DNA from: Prolixibacter denitrificans | GTDB taxonomy: Bacteria > Bacteroidota > Bacteroidia > Bacteroidales > Prolixibacteraceae | Reading direction: 5' to 3' | NCBI RefSeq assembly: GCF_003014495.1 | Contig: NZ_PYGC01000005.1 | Coordinates: 62,001 to 126,000 of the forward strand | DNA length: 64,000 nt | Shown: positions 46,042 to 53,065 of the stretch, one piece after another | Numbering within the stretch: the stretch's first letter is position 1 | Layout: the number at the start of each line of letters is the position of its first letter | Translations under genes and position numbers: made by a program | Notes under the pieces: model-generated | What the model was told of the DNA's origin: nothing | Seen by the model: the letters and a program-made list of their open reading frames with translations, nothing else | The model's database searches: none

Positions 46042-46806
46042 CTACATACCTTTTGCCTTCACCGACAAATCTTTCCGCCACTGAACCACATAACCATAAA
46101 CATCTGAATAACTATTCACGAGTTTGTCACGTACCATTTTTGCTTTCTCTTCTCCCAAAACGCGTTTGGTAAAATCTCTCCACTTTTCTTTCGGTCCTTC
46201 CATTTCTGCCCAGTTTTTATAGGGAAAAACGAGATCAACGACCAATGCTGAACCTCCGTTAACATTCCAGATGACACTATAATAGTCCTTTCTCCCCTCC
46301 TTTTTAATCGCGTCACCATACGCTTTAATGGCATTATAGAAATCCATTCCATGCCCGGGGTTCAACTTATAGGCGTATACCTGAATAAGATTCATCTCGT
46401 CGCCATTGGGATACCAATTCACAAGCGACGTATCATTGGCTGATATTTCGCTCGTAATTTTGGCTATGTACGGGCTTACATTCTTTACAAACTCAGCGGA
46501 TCCCTTAGCATTAAAATCCTCGTAGCTATCGAAATCAGCCCAGCTATGACCGCCTGAACGGATAATGAAATCTCCCATGTTCTTGCCATTTAGCACCTGA
46601 TAAATATTCCAGTTCCAGGGATCGCCATTGTCCATCCGCCATTGAGCATGTTGCTTCAGAGCCGTTTGAAAAGCTCCACTTTCACCATCTTTTACTTTGA
46701 CATAATATACCTTAGCCAAATTCTTCGACTGGGCAAACAAATCATTTGCTGTAAGGCCGAACATAAAAACGACCATTAAACCAATTAGCAGTGTCCTTTT
46801 TTTCAT
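46042..46806 (-). CDS. Secreted protein, unknown function
   Basis: A 254-residue exported protein with a signal peptide (cleavage near LFAQ, about residue 26). The mature part has two similar halves (KNLAKVYYVKVKDGESGAFQ and MNLIQVYAYKLNPGHGMDF), suggesting a duplicated dimeric alpha/beta-barrel fold, as in small monooxygenase-like proteins. I do not recognise a family, and no catalytic residues can be named. It is separated from its neighbours by a terminator and by a 76-base gap. Confidence 0.7.
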   Translation of the reverse strand: MKKRTLLIGLMVVFMFGLTANDLFAQSKNLAKVYYVKVKDGESGAFQTALKQHAQWRMDNGDPWNWNIYQVLNGKNMGDFIIRSGGHSWADFDSYEDFNAKGSAEFVKNVSPYIAKITSEISANDTSLVNWYPNGDEMNLIQVYAYKLNPGHGMDFYNAIKAYGDAIKKEGRKDYYSVIWNVNGGSALVVDLVFPYKNWAEMEGPKEKWRDFTKRVLGEEKAKMVRDKLVNSYSDVYGYVVQWRKDLSVKAKGM

Positions 46807-46882
46807 AATGCTTCTATTTTGGTTACTTGTTGAAATAAAAATCTTTTATCGCATATAGATTCGGGCATGAACGAGTATGCTT

Positions 46883-47188
46883 CTAAGCCCAACGAGAGCC
46901 TATCTTATCCAATCCAGCTTGTCCCAATTCTTCGGGGCTCATCACCACATGAAATTCCACTTTGGCTTCAAATGCCAGGAACCAGGGTTCTGCCAAGGCA
47001 GGAATCATCGAAGGTTTTTCCAGATTAGCCAGGATAACTACAGCCCGTAGACCTTCCAATTCAGTGAAATAAGCTGCTTCCGGTTTTGTTTCGTCCAGGA
47101 TGGTTTTCATTTTCGACTCAACACTTCCGTCTCCGACTGCAGCATTAAATTTTGCGTGCGGCACCCGGACAATCATCATGATACGCAT
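46883..47188 (-). CDS. Small cytoplasmic protein, DUF3303-like
   Basis: About 101 residues from the ATG at 47188, which has a good ribosome binding site (AAAGGAG) on the minus strand; the frame is open further upstream but the extra residues look non-native. MRIMMIVRVPHAKFNAAVGDG and the later VVILANLEKPSMIPALAEPW fit the ferredoxin-like fold of small DUF3303/GYD-type proteins. The function is unknown. It lies 81 bases after the HNH gene on the same strand. Confidence 0.65.
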   Translation of the reverse strand: MRIMMIVRVPHAKFNAAVGDGSVESKMKTILDETKPEAAYFTELEGLRAVVILANLEKPSMIPALAEPWFLAFEAKVEFHVVMSPEELGQAGLDKIGSRWA

Positions 47189-47269
47189 GATCCATACTCC
47201 TTTCTTTTGGTTAAACATTCCCTTATCAACCTTCCGGAAGCAAAGCACCTAAGACAAAGCCTGCAGACT

Positions 47270-47839
47270 TTACAGCCGGTGAGGTGTGTAATTGTTCGCG
47301 GCATACGATGCCAGCTCTTCGTCAATTTTCGAAACGCGGGCTACTGCGGTCGTAATTTGTTCGCGGGTCAGAATTCCGCCTTCCGAGGGAACTCCGGCAA
47401 TAGCCAGCCATAATGGGAACGAGATGGTATGGATGCCGGTATATTTCAACCGGTGGTGCTCCCGGCACAAAACCACCAGGTTACGCGCATCGTCGGGAGT
47501 GTCAAGAAATTTTTTGGTTTTTGAGAGTTCTGTTAAGTACTGATGTAGTTTTTCGGGGTCGTCGGCCGAAGCGATGTAATCTTCGTCGTAAAATTCTATA
47601 GCGTTGAGAATATTGGTTACTTTTCTGGGGGAAAGCGCATTCCAGAAGGCCCATTCAAAAACGTGATGAACTTCCCGGTATTCCTTCTTTCCACATACCC
47701 AACAGGGTGCACCGCATTCATCACGTATCAGTTTTTTATTCTTTCGGAAAAGAGATGACTCTCTTCGTTCGTTATGTGCCGGTATCCAGTATTGTTCTTC
47801 GAACGTACCTTTTTTAAAATGCTCAACCAGCTTCGACAT
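47270..47839 (-). CDS. HNH-type nuclease-like protein
   Basis: A 189-residue protein with a zinc-knuckle HNH core: CWVCGKKEYREVHHVFEWAF (about residues 46-65) and the second half NLVVLCREHHRLKYTGIH (about 120-137). The CxxC...CxxxH pattern is complete and the second histidine-rich part is typical, so nuclease activity is possible. It has a strong AGGAGG ribosome binding site, unusual for this phylum. It is divergent from an IntI-like recombinase gene, with a shared dyad between them. It may be an accessory defence-type or housekeeping gene; the substrate is unknown. Confidence 0.75.
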   Translation of the reverse strand: MSKLVEHFKKGTFEEQYWIPAHNERRESSLFRKNKKLIRDECGAPCWVCGKKEYREVHHVFEWAFWNALSPRKVTNILNAIEFYDEDYIASADDPEKLHQYLTELSKTKKFLDTPDDARNLVVLCREHHRLKYTGIHTISFPLWLAIAGVPSEGGILTREQITTAVARVSKIDEELASYAANNYTPHRL

Positions 47840-47857
47840 ATAGTGCCTCCTCCTTTG

Positions 47858-47883
47858 GGTTCGTATTTAATTGTTAACGAACC
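47858..47883. promoter_or_regulatory. Dyad between HNH and IntI-like genes
   Basis: GGTTCGT (47858-47864) pairs with ACGAACC (47877-47883) across 12 bases that are AT-rich and partly palindromic. It could serve as an operator for either gene. It does not show the GTTRRRY/RYYYAAC core of an attC site. Confidence 0.4.
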
Positions 47884-47982
47884 TATTAAATATACGACAC
47901 TAAACAGAGGCCATCAATAGGTCAATAAAAAGCATAGTATGAGATATATCGTCAGAAGGTAGCATTTTGATGGATAATAGCT

Positions 47983-47990
47983 TAGATTTG
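47983..47990 (+). promoter_or_regulatory. -7 promoter element of the IntI-like gene
   Basis: TAGATTTG matches TAnnTTTG, 27 bases before the ATG at 48018. Confidence 0.5.
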
Positions 47991-48017
47991 TAGTAATATG
48001 CACAAAATGGTTATCCC

Positions 48018-48977
48018 ATGGAGCACACTGAGTTTTTAGATGAAGTCAGGGATATCATCCGCGAAAACCATTTCAGCAGCAGCACCGAAAAGAGTTATCT
48101 CGGCTGGATATACCGCTTCATCATCTTCAATAACAAGCAACACCCCAAGGAAATGGGGCCACGCGAGATAACAAAATACCTCGACTACCTAACCACCAAA
48201 CGCAACGTTTCCCCTTCGACCCGTAACCAGGCACTCAACGCACTTACGTTTCTTTACAACAAAGTCCTCAATATCTCTCTGGATGATTTCCATTCCAGAC
48301 ACTTTAAAATCAACAAAAAACTACCGACCATTTTGACTCGTGAAGAGGTGCAGGAGATTCTGAACGACCTGCAGGGAGAGTTCCGGTTGATGGCTTCGTT
48401 GATTTACGGCAGTGGTTTGAAACTGAACGAATGTCTGCGCTTACGTATTCGTGATATCAATATAGAGAAAGAAGAAATCATTGTCCGGGACGAAAACAAC
48501 GAGATTGACCGAAAGACCTTGTTGCCCTCGTTACTCATTCCACGATTATCCAGGCAAATTCAGAAAATCAGTATCCAATTCGAAGAAAACAAGTTAATCC
48601 CCGGTTTTGCAGGTACTAACCTTCCGGAAAACATCCGCAACACTCATCCGGAAGTAGAGATGGAATGGGACTGGCAATACCTTTTTCCTTCCGGAAAACC
48701 GAACACCGAAAACGGAACTGAAAAGCTCTTTCAACATCACATCCATGAAAATTATCTGCAAAAAGCAGTAAAAGAAGCAGCACGGCATACCGGAATTTCC
48801 AAACATGTTTCCTGCTATACTTTCCGGCATAGCTTTGCCACTCACCTTTTAGAAGACGGTTATTGCATCGAAACGGTTCAACGATTGCTGGGACACAAAG
48901 ACATTCGGAATACCATGGTATACAAGCAAGTACTCAACAACAATCAATTCACTGTGCGAAGCCCGCTTGATATATAA
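48018..48977 (+). CDS. IntI-type tyrosine recombinase with altered catalytic residues
   Basis: A 319-residue recombinase in the integron-integrase family. It has the SAM-like N-terminal domain, the IntI-specific insert (EWDWQYLFPSGKP, about residues 216-228) and the terminal VRSPLD, both typical of IntI. Catalytic positions are changed: Arg-I is Lys135 (YGSGLKLNE), the beta2 Lys is Ile163 (NEIDRKTLLP), and the His of HxxR is Tyr267 (CYTFRHSF). Arg270, His293 (LLGHKD) and Tyr302 (VYKQVL) are kept. Three of six active-site positions are therefore non-canonical, so activity may be lost or changed. No attI or attC was found nearby. Confidence 0.85.
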   Translation: MEHTEFLDEVRDIIRENHFSSSTEKSYLGWIYRFIIFNNKQHPKEMGPREITKYLDYLTTKRNVSPSTRNQALNALTFLYNKVLNISLDDFHSRHFKINKKLPTILTREEVQEILNDLQGEFRLMASLIYGSGLKLNECLRLRIRDINIEKEEIIVRDENNEIDRKTLLPSLLIPRLSRQIQKISIQFEENKLIPGFAGTNLPENIRNTHPEVEMEWDWQYLFPSGKPNTENGTEKLFQHHIHENYLQKAVKEAARHTGISKHVSCYTFRHSFATHLLEDGYCIETVQRLLGHKDIRNTMVYKQVLNNNQFTVRSPLDI

Positions 48978-49007
48978 TTACACTAACATCTGAACGGATA
49001 TCTCGCA

Positions 49008-50270
49008 TTACACGTGAGTAGATTCACCTACTTTTCTCGCGCCAAATGTAGGAAGAGGTTCTTCCATCTCGATATATTTTAAAATTTGTTCAGCCCGGTG
49101 GACTTTTTTACCCGCTCGATGAACGATATTCTGAGCAAAGTTGATAATCCCTTCGCATCCCGCCTCCTCAAAAATGGAGAGCAAACGAGAATTTTCATGT
49201 ATATCTGAATTGACAAATGAACTCAACTTACACAAGTTTAAATAGTCAACATCCTCTTTTGTTAAGCCGGTGATGGAGGAGAGTCTCTTTTCTTCCGGCG
49301 CTCCACTCTGCGTTACCAACAAAAATGTCCGGATAATCAGTTTTGCTTCTATTAAGTCGGCCACCAGATATCCCAGCTTAAAGTTGTCCATTCTGTATTC
49401 AATGAGATATTTATTATGTCCTATCTCTCGAATAACGGGATTCATGCATGAATCAACGACAAACAGATGAATATCACCTGAATTTACCATATCCAGTCTT
49501 TCTTTCAATCGGATAAGTGCATGCTTCTGTATATAAATTTCCGTATTTTCCTGAACTCCGTATAAATCAAGCTTCAGTTCTCTCGTAGGAATCGTTGCAG
49601 GATTAAATTTACGAGTCACCCAACCGACCTGATAAACTGGACGATTAAGGCTGTCAATATTAACGGATATTCTGGGACTTATGATCTCGCCAACCCTAAA
49701 CACGCCATAATATTTACCACCATTATGCTTGTGATCAGACCATTCAAAGCGGACCGGATAGTGATTTTGATCGAGCCCGGAGAGATATACTGTACATAAG
49801 TAAAGCACCTTAGTTAAATTATTCTCAAAAAAATCTTCGTTGTATATTTTTCCCATGAATGGCCCTATCTCATCTCTGATTTGTTGAATTCCGGGGAAAA
49901 AGTCTTTCTCTCCTATCACAAACCCATAATGAACAGTCAATCCAATTGTCAGATAATCATACATGTTCATTCGTATGTTATCATTTGGCACATCGAAATA
50001 ATAATCTTTCAAAATAGCGTAGACCGTTTCATTCATGATTTTCGTATTCTCGCCGGATATAAATACTCCCTCTTCCGACAACACTTTAGGAGCCATTAAC
50101 CGGTTCTGATAGAGAAGGTTCATATAATATATCGGGATCAGTTTAAAGAGATGCTCTTTCTCAGCAACGGTAAAAAATTGTTTGACTTTCCGGTAAAACT
50201 TTTTGCGCAACTCAGCTTGTTCCTGCCTTTGTTGTTGTGCCGATGGTCGTTTTTTTCTTCGCTTCGACAT
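49008..50270 (-). CDS. 420-residue protein, unknown function
   Basis: A soluble 420-residue protein with a lysine/arginine-rich N-terminus (MSKRRKKRPSAQQQRQEQAE) that could bind nucleic acid. The rest is a mix of predicted helices and strands, with IYIQKHALIRLKERLDMV (about 245-262) reading like a conserved core, and no membrane or signal segments. I do not recognise a family. Base composition is AT-rich. It converges on the IntI-like gene with a 30-base gap. The leader has a nine-base match to the array sRNAs at 50279. The ATG at 50268-50270 is the first in frame. Confidence 0.7.
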   Translation of the reverse strand: MSKRRKKRPSAQQQRQEQAELRKKFYRKVKQFFTVAEKEHLFKLIPIYYMNLLYQNRLMAPKVLSEEGVFISGENTKIMNETVYAILKDYYFDVPNDNIRMNMYDYLTIGLTVHYGFVIGEKDFFPGIQQIRDEIGPFMGKIYNEDFFENNLTKVLYLCTVYLSGLDQNHYPVRFEWSDHKHNGGKYYGVFRVGEIISPRISVNIDSLNRPVYQVGWVTRKFNPATIPTRELKLDLYGVQENTEIYIQKHALIRLKERLDMVNSGDIHLFVVDSCMNPVIREIGHNKYLIEYRMDNFKLGYLVADLIEAKLIIRTFLLVTQSGAPEEKRLSSITGLTKEDVDYLNLCKLSSFVNSDIHENSRLLSIFEEAGCEGIINFAQNIVHRAGKKVHRAEQILKYIEMEEPLPTFGARKVGESTHV

Positions 50271-50278
50271 GGGAAATG

Positions 50279-50287
50279 AGTTAGGTT
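50279..50287 (-). promoter_or_regulatory. Candidate sRNA pairing site in the leader of the 420-aa gene
   Basis: Minus-strand AACCTAACT, complementary to AGTTAGGTT of the array sRNAs, 8 bases upstream of the start codon. Nine bases only, so chance is possible. Confidence 0.25.
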
Positions 50288-50462
50288 AAATGCAATTTTA
50301 CCTCTCCATATCGCATATCGAAATTTCAGCGTTGGTCAGTTAAACGACTGGAGAAGGTTAGGTTTCTCCTGAATTTAATAATTAAAGTGCTAAATCGTTC
50401 AAATTGTATTGCAAAACATATAGAAATCAAGACATAAAAACTCACACGCCATGCTGATTGAG

Positions 50463-50533
50463 AAAAAAAAGCTGGCTACTGATATGATATCAAGTATCGT
50501 CAACAGCCAGCTATTCATTTCCAAACCTATGAA
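50463..50533 (-). ncRNA. 3'-UTR element with the sRNA 12-mer and a terminator (DUF2202 gene)
   Basis: On the minus strand, TTCATAGGTTTGG (50521-50533) is followed by the terminator stem AGCTGGCT/AGCCAGCT (50505-50512 and 50470-50477) and eight T. The 12-mer TTCATAGGTTTG is identical to the 5' core of the array sRNAs and to a second site at 51551. About 71 nt from the 12-mer to the T run. It may be a 3'-UTR-derived sRNA, or a shared mRNA 3'-end element. No perfect promoter lies in front (closest: TAGCTTTC). Confidence 0.55.
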
Positions 50534-50605
50534 GAAAGCTACTAGCTCAGTGTTTAATGAAAGCCCTGAAACATTTATCGATGAAATGTTGCGGGCGGTA
50601 AAATA

Positions 50606-51265
50606 TTATTGCCCGATAATCGCATTATAGGCATCGGCATCCATAACCTGCGGCTCGTAAGTAATTCCCAAAGATGCCAGATTACGAACGAAAGCGCGAA
50701 GGTGGTTGGTGGAACCTTTTAATAAATTGGCATAAACTATTTCTACGTTAGCATTTCCTACCTTTTCCAGCCAGTTATTCAAATCGACAATGTCAGTCTC
50801 TTCGATTAATGCCCCAACTTTCAGCGCCTCTTCCAAACTGACTTCTCCTTGTATTATCAAATCAGCATACAATTGAGCCAATGTTTCATTAACGAAAACA
50901 CCAAGCTCATCAGAAGCCGGATTTATGACATTGTAACCATCAATCAGGAAAAGGACTGCATCCATGTGCCGTTGTTCACTATTTGAAATATTGCTAAATA
51001 CTTTAAGTCCATAAAGATCGTTCATCTCAAGATAAACGTCCCGAGCCATTTTTTCTTCTTCGATCATGAATTGCAAACTGGCAACTTCTTCGTCAGTCAG
51101 ATCACCAGCTAAATTGCCATCATCATCAATTATTAAAGAGAGTGCTTTTACCTCAGAAGCCTGAACTTCATCGGCAGATACAGAGGGGTTTTCGCTACAG
51201 GAGGTTACGATAATTAGTGCGGCTATTGCAAGGAATGCAATAAAGAAACTCGTTTTTTTCATCAC
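50606..51265 (-). CDS. DUF2202 lipoprotein, ferritin-like fold
   Basis: A 219-residue lipoprotein (Cys23 in TSCSENP). DUF2202 motifs are present: SLQFMIEEEKMARDVYLEMN (about residues 64-83), SNSEQRHMDAVLFLIDGYN and the later NLLKGSTNHLRAFVRNLA, the glutamate and histidine pattern of a four-helix ferritin-like bundle. Its partner or substrate is unknown; members of this family are often found with metal or stress genes. A terminator region with the sRNA-like 12-mer follows the gene, and a 15-nt inverted repeat lies upstream. Confidence 0.85.
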   Translation of the reverse strand: MMKKTSFFIAFLAIAALIIVTSCSENPSVSADEVQASEVKALSLIIDDDGNLAGDLTDEEVASLQFMIEEEKMARDVYLEMNDLYGLKVFSNISNSEQRHMDAVLFLIDGYNVINPASDELGVFVNETLAQLYADLIIQGEVSLEEALKVGALIEETDIVDLNNWLEKVGNANVEIVYANLLKGSTNHLRAFVRNLASLGITYEPQVMDADAYNAIIGQ

Positions 51266-51303
51266 AACTGATTTTAAGTTCGACTACAAATAATTCAAAA
51301 GAT

Positions 51304-51378
51304 GCAGCATTTGCAGAGTCTCAGCTCCGTCGTCGGCAAACAACTATTTAACAGTGAGTTATTCTCAGCAAATGCTAC
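51304..51378 (-). promoter_or_regulatory. Long inverted repeat upstream of the DUF2202 gene
   Basis: GCAGCATTTGCAGAG (51304-51318) and CTCAGCAAATGCTAC (51364-51378) are complementary at 13 of 15 positions with 45 bases between. It lies 39-113 bases upstream of the DUF2202 start: operator pair or leader hairpin. The remainder of the 318-base gap to 51583 holds the terminator of the GH30 gene. Confidence 0.4.
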
Positions 51379-51502
51379 ATTTTTTCAGTGTACCGCATGA
51401 GACGAATTTTACCCTACACCAATTGGAAAATAATCTTCTATAAATCAGTTCTCTCCCGTTAAAATCTATCTTTTAGGTAAAAAATTATCCTTCAGTGGAA
51501 AT

Positions 51503-51562
51503 AAAAAAAGCTGACAACAGATACTTCGATATCCGTCGTCAGCTGACTTGCAAACCTATGAA
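51503..51562 (-). ncRNA. 3'-UTR element with the sRNA 12-mer and a terminator (GH30 gene)
   Basis: On the minus strand, TTCATAGGTTTG (51551-51562) lies 21 bases after the GH30 stop. It is followed by an almost 15-pair stem (AGCTGACGACGGATA with TATCTGTTGTCAGCT) and seven T. The arrangement and the hairpin ends resemble the element at 50463-50533, so these two are related. The terminator ends the polysaccharide locus transcript. About 60 nt long. Confidence 0.6.
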
Positions 51563-51583
51563 ATCCTGTTTGTCTACATATAC

Positions 51584-53044
51584 TTAGTACACCAGCGTTT
51601 GAATGGCATGCGCCGGTATTTCCAGGTGTGTTTCCGCTTGTCCTACAATCAGGTTGTAAGTAACCGGGCTGTCGGAACCATTCATCACCACCGTGGCCAT
51701 CTTTCCGTCTTTATTCAGGAAAGAAGTACTGAGCAGTGTACTCCGGCTGGAAGCCGTACTGATGCGCTTCGCTCCCGGATGAATGAATTTTGAGAAATGA
51801 CCGATATAGTAATAAGCCGGCGTGAAAATCAGTTCGCCGGTTCGGGTATCGGCATGCACGGGCGCAAAACAGAAATTCCCCACATGATTCGGACCGCCAT
51901 TCTGATCGAGGAGAATATTCCAGTCAGTCCAGCCTACCGTTCCGTTATTGAAATCGTGAATCATATTGCTTCCGTAGCGCTCGGCATTCGACCAGCGCTG
52001 GTATCCTTCCGGCGTAAAGGCCTCGTTACACCCTTCGGTGAACAACAGGTTCTTATCAGGATAAGATTCCTTCACTACTTGCTCATTGTCCCATTTGGGT
52101 TTCGCGCCGGTCCAGGTTTCGTACCAGTGCATTCCCATTCCCCATGCATATTTAGCCGCATCCGGATCACCGAAAATGGTGTTGGCGCGGTCGACCATTA
52201 AATCGCGGTTGTGGTCCCAGACAATGATTTTTTTGTCACCGAACCCAGCTTTTTCCATGGTCGGACCAAGGAAGTTTTTCAGGAAATCGCGTTCCTCTGC
52301 AGCTGTATATACACATGACTCCCAAGTCTGCACAGCCATCGGCTCATTTTGAATGGTGATTCCCCATATCGGAATTCCTTCTTTCTGGTATGCCTGAATA
52401 AACTTCACGTAGTAGTTGGCCCATGCCTGATCATACTCCGGAAGCAATTTTCCGCCGTGCAGCAAACTCTTGTTGCTTTTCATGAAAGCCGGCGGACTCC
52501 ACGGACTGGCAAACAAAACCATGTGACCGCCAGCCTCGGCAATCGCTCTTTTAATCATCGGAATACGATATTTCATGTCGTGAGCTACCGAGAAAGTTTT
52601 CAGATCTTTATCCCCATCTTCCACGTAAGTGTAACTCTCGCTACTAAAGTCGCAACTACCAATATTCGTCCGCATCAGCGAATAATCGATACCACTTTTT
52701 CCGTAATAAGCCACCAACAATTCCTTCTGTTTATCAGCCGGAAGCTGAGCAAACACTTCTGCTGAAGCATCGGTTATAGCACCACCAATTCCCAGGAATG
52801 ACTGGAAAGATTTCTTCGGGTTAACGAAAATGGAAATTTCCGTTTCTTTGGGTTGAATAGCTTTCTGAAAGCTCGATTCACCGGTATGAGCCAGGCGCAG
52901 ATTGGTATCTTTCGCCGTAGTGAATACCTCAATTTTCTTTCCGTTGGTCGAAAAATCAGGTGCGGTCGTGTCTTTCTTTTCCTGAACTGGCTGAGCGCAC
53001 GACCAGGCCAAAAAGACAGTAACAATTATTAAGGAGTACTTCAT
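51584..53044 (-). CDS. GH30 glycoside hydrolase, exported lipoprotein (first copy)
   Basis: A 486-residue glycoside hydrolase of family GH30. A lipoprotein signal ends at Cys16. The general acid/base is Glu234 (TIQNEP) and the nucleophile Glu337 (LLFTEGCNE), both in the expected context, with the barrel segment GIGGAITDASAEVF near residue 85. GH30 members of Bacteroidota polysaccharide loci include beta-1,6-glucanases and related glucosidases. It is the last gene of the SusC/D operon, 21 bases after the second GH30 gene, and its 3' end has a strong terminator. Confidence 0.92.
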   Translation of the reverse strand: MKYSLIIVTVFLAWSCAQPVQEKKDTTAPDFSTNGKKIEVFTTAKDTNLRLAHTGESSFQKAIQPKETEISIFVNPKKSFQSFLGIGGAITDASAEVFAQLPADKQKELLVAYYGKSGIDYSLMRTNIGSCDFSSESYTYVEDGDKDLKTFSVAHDMKYRIPMIKRAIAEAGGHMVLFASPWSPPAFMKSNKSLLHGGKLLPEYDQAWANYYVKFIQAYQKEGIPIWGITIQNEPMAVQTWESCVYTAAEERDFLKNFLGPTMEKAGFGDKKIIVWDHNRDLMVDRANTIFGDPDAAKYAWGMGMHWYETWTGAKPKWDNEQVVKESYPDKNLLFTEGCNEAFTPEGYQRWSNAERYGSNMIHDFNNGTVGWTDWNILLDQNGGPNHVGNFCFAPVHADTRTGELIFTPAYYYIGHFSKFIHPGAKRISTASSRSTLLSTSFLNKDGKMATVVMNGSDSPVTYNLIVGQAETHLEIPAHAIQTLVY

Positions 53045-53065
53045 CTGGTTTTATTTATTGTTCGA

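Noticed and set aside
47189-47248. N-terminal extension of the DUF3303-like protein
   Set aside because: ATG at 47188 has a proper ribosome binding site and gives the family-like N-terminus.
46042-48017. Integron cassette array divergent from the IntI-like gene
   Set aside because: Gene orientation would fit, but no GTTRRRY/RYYYAAC attC cores were found between the genes.
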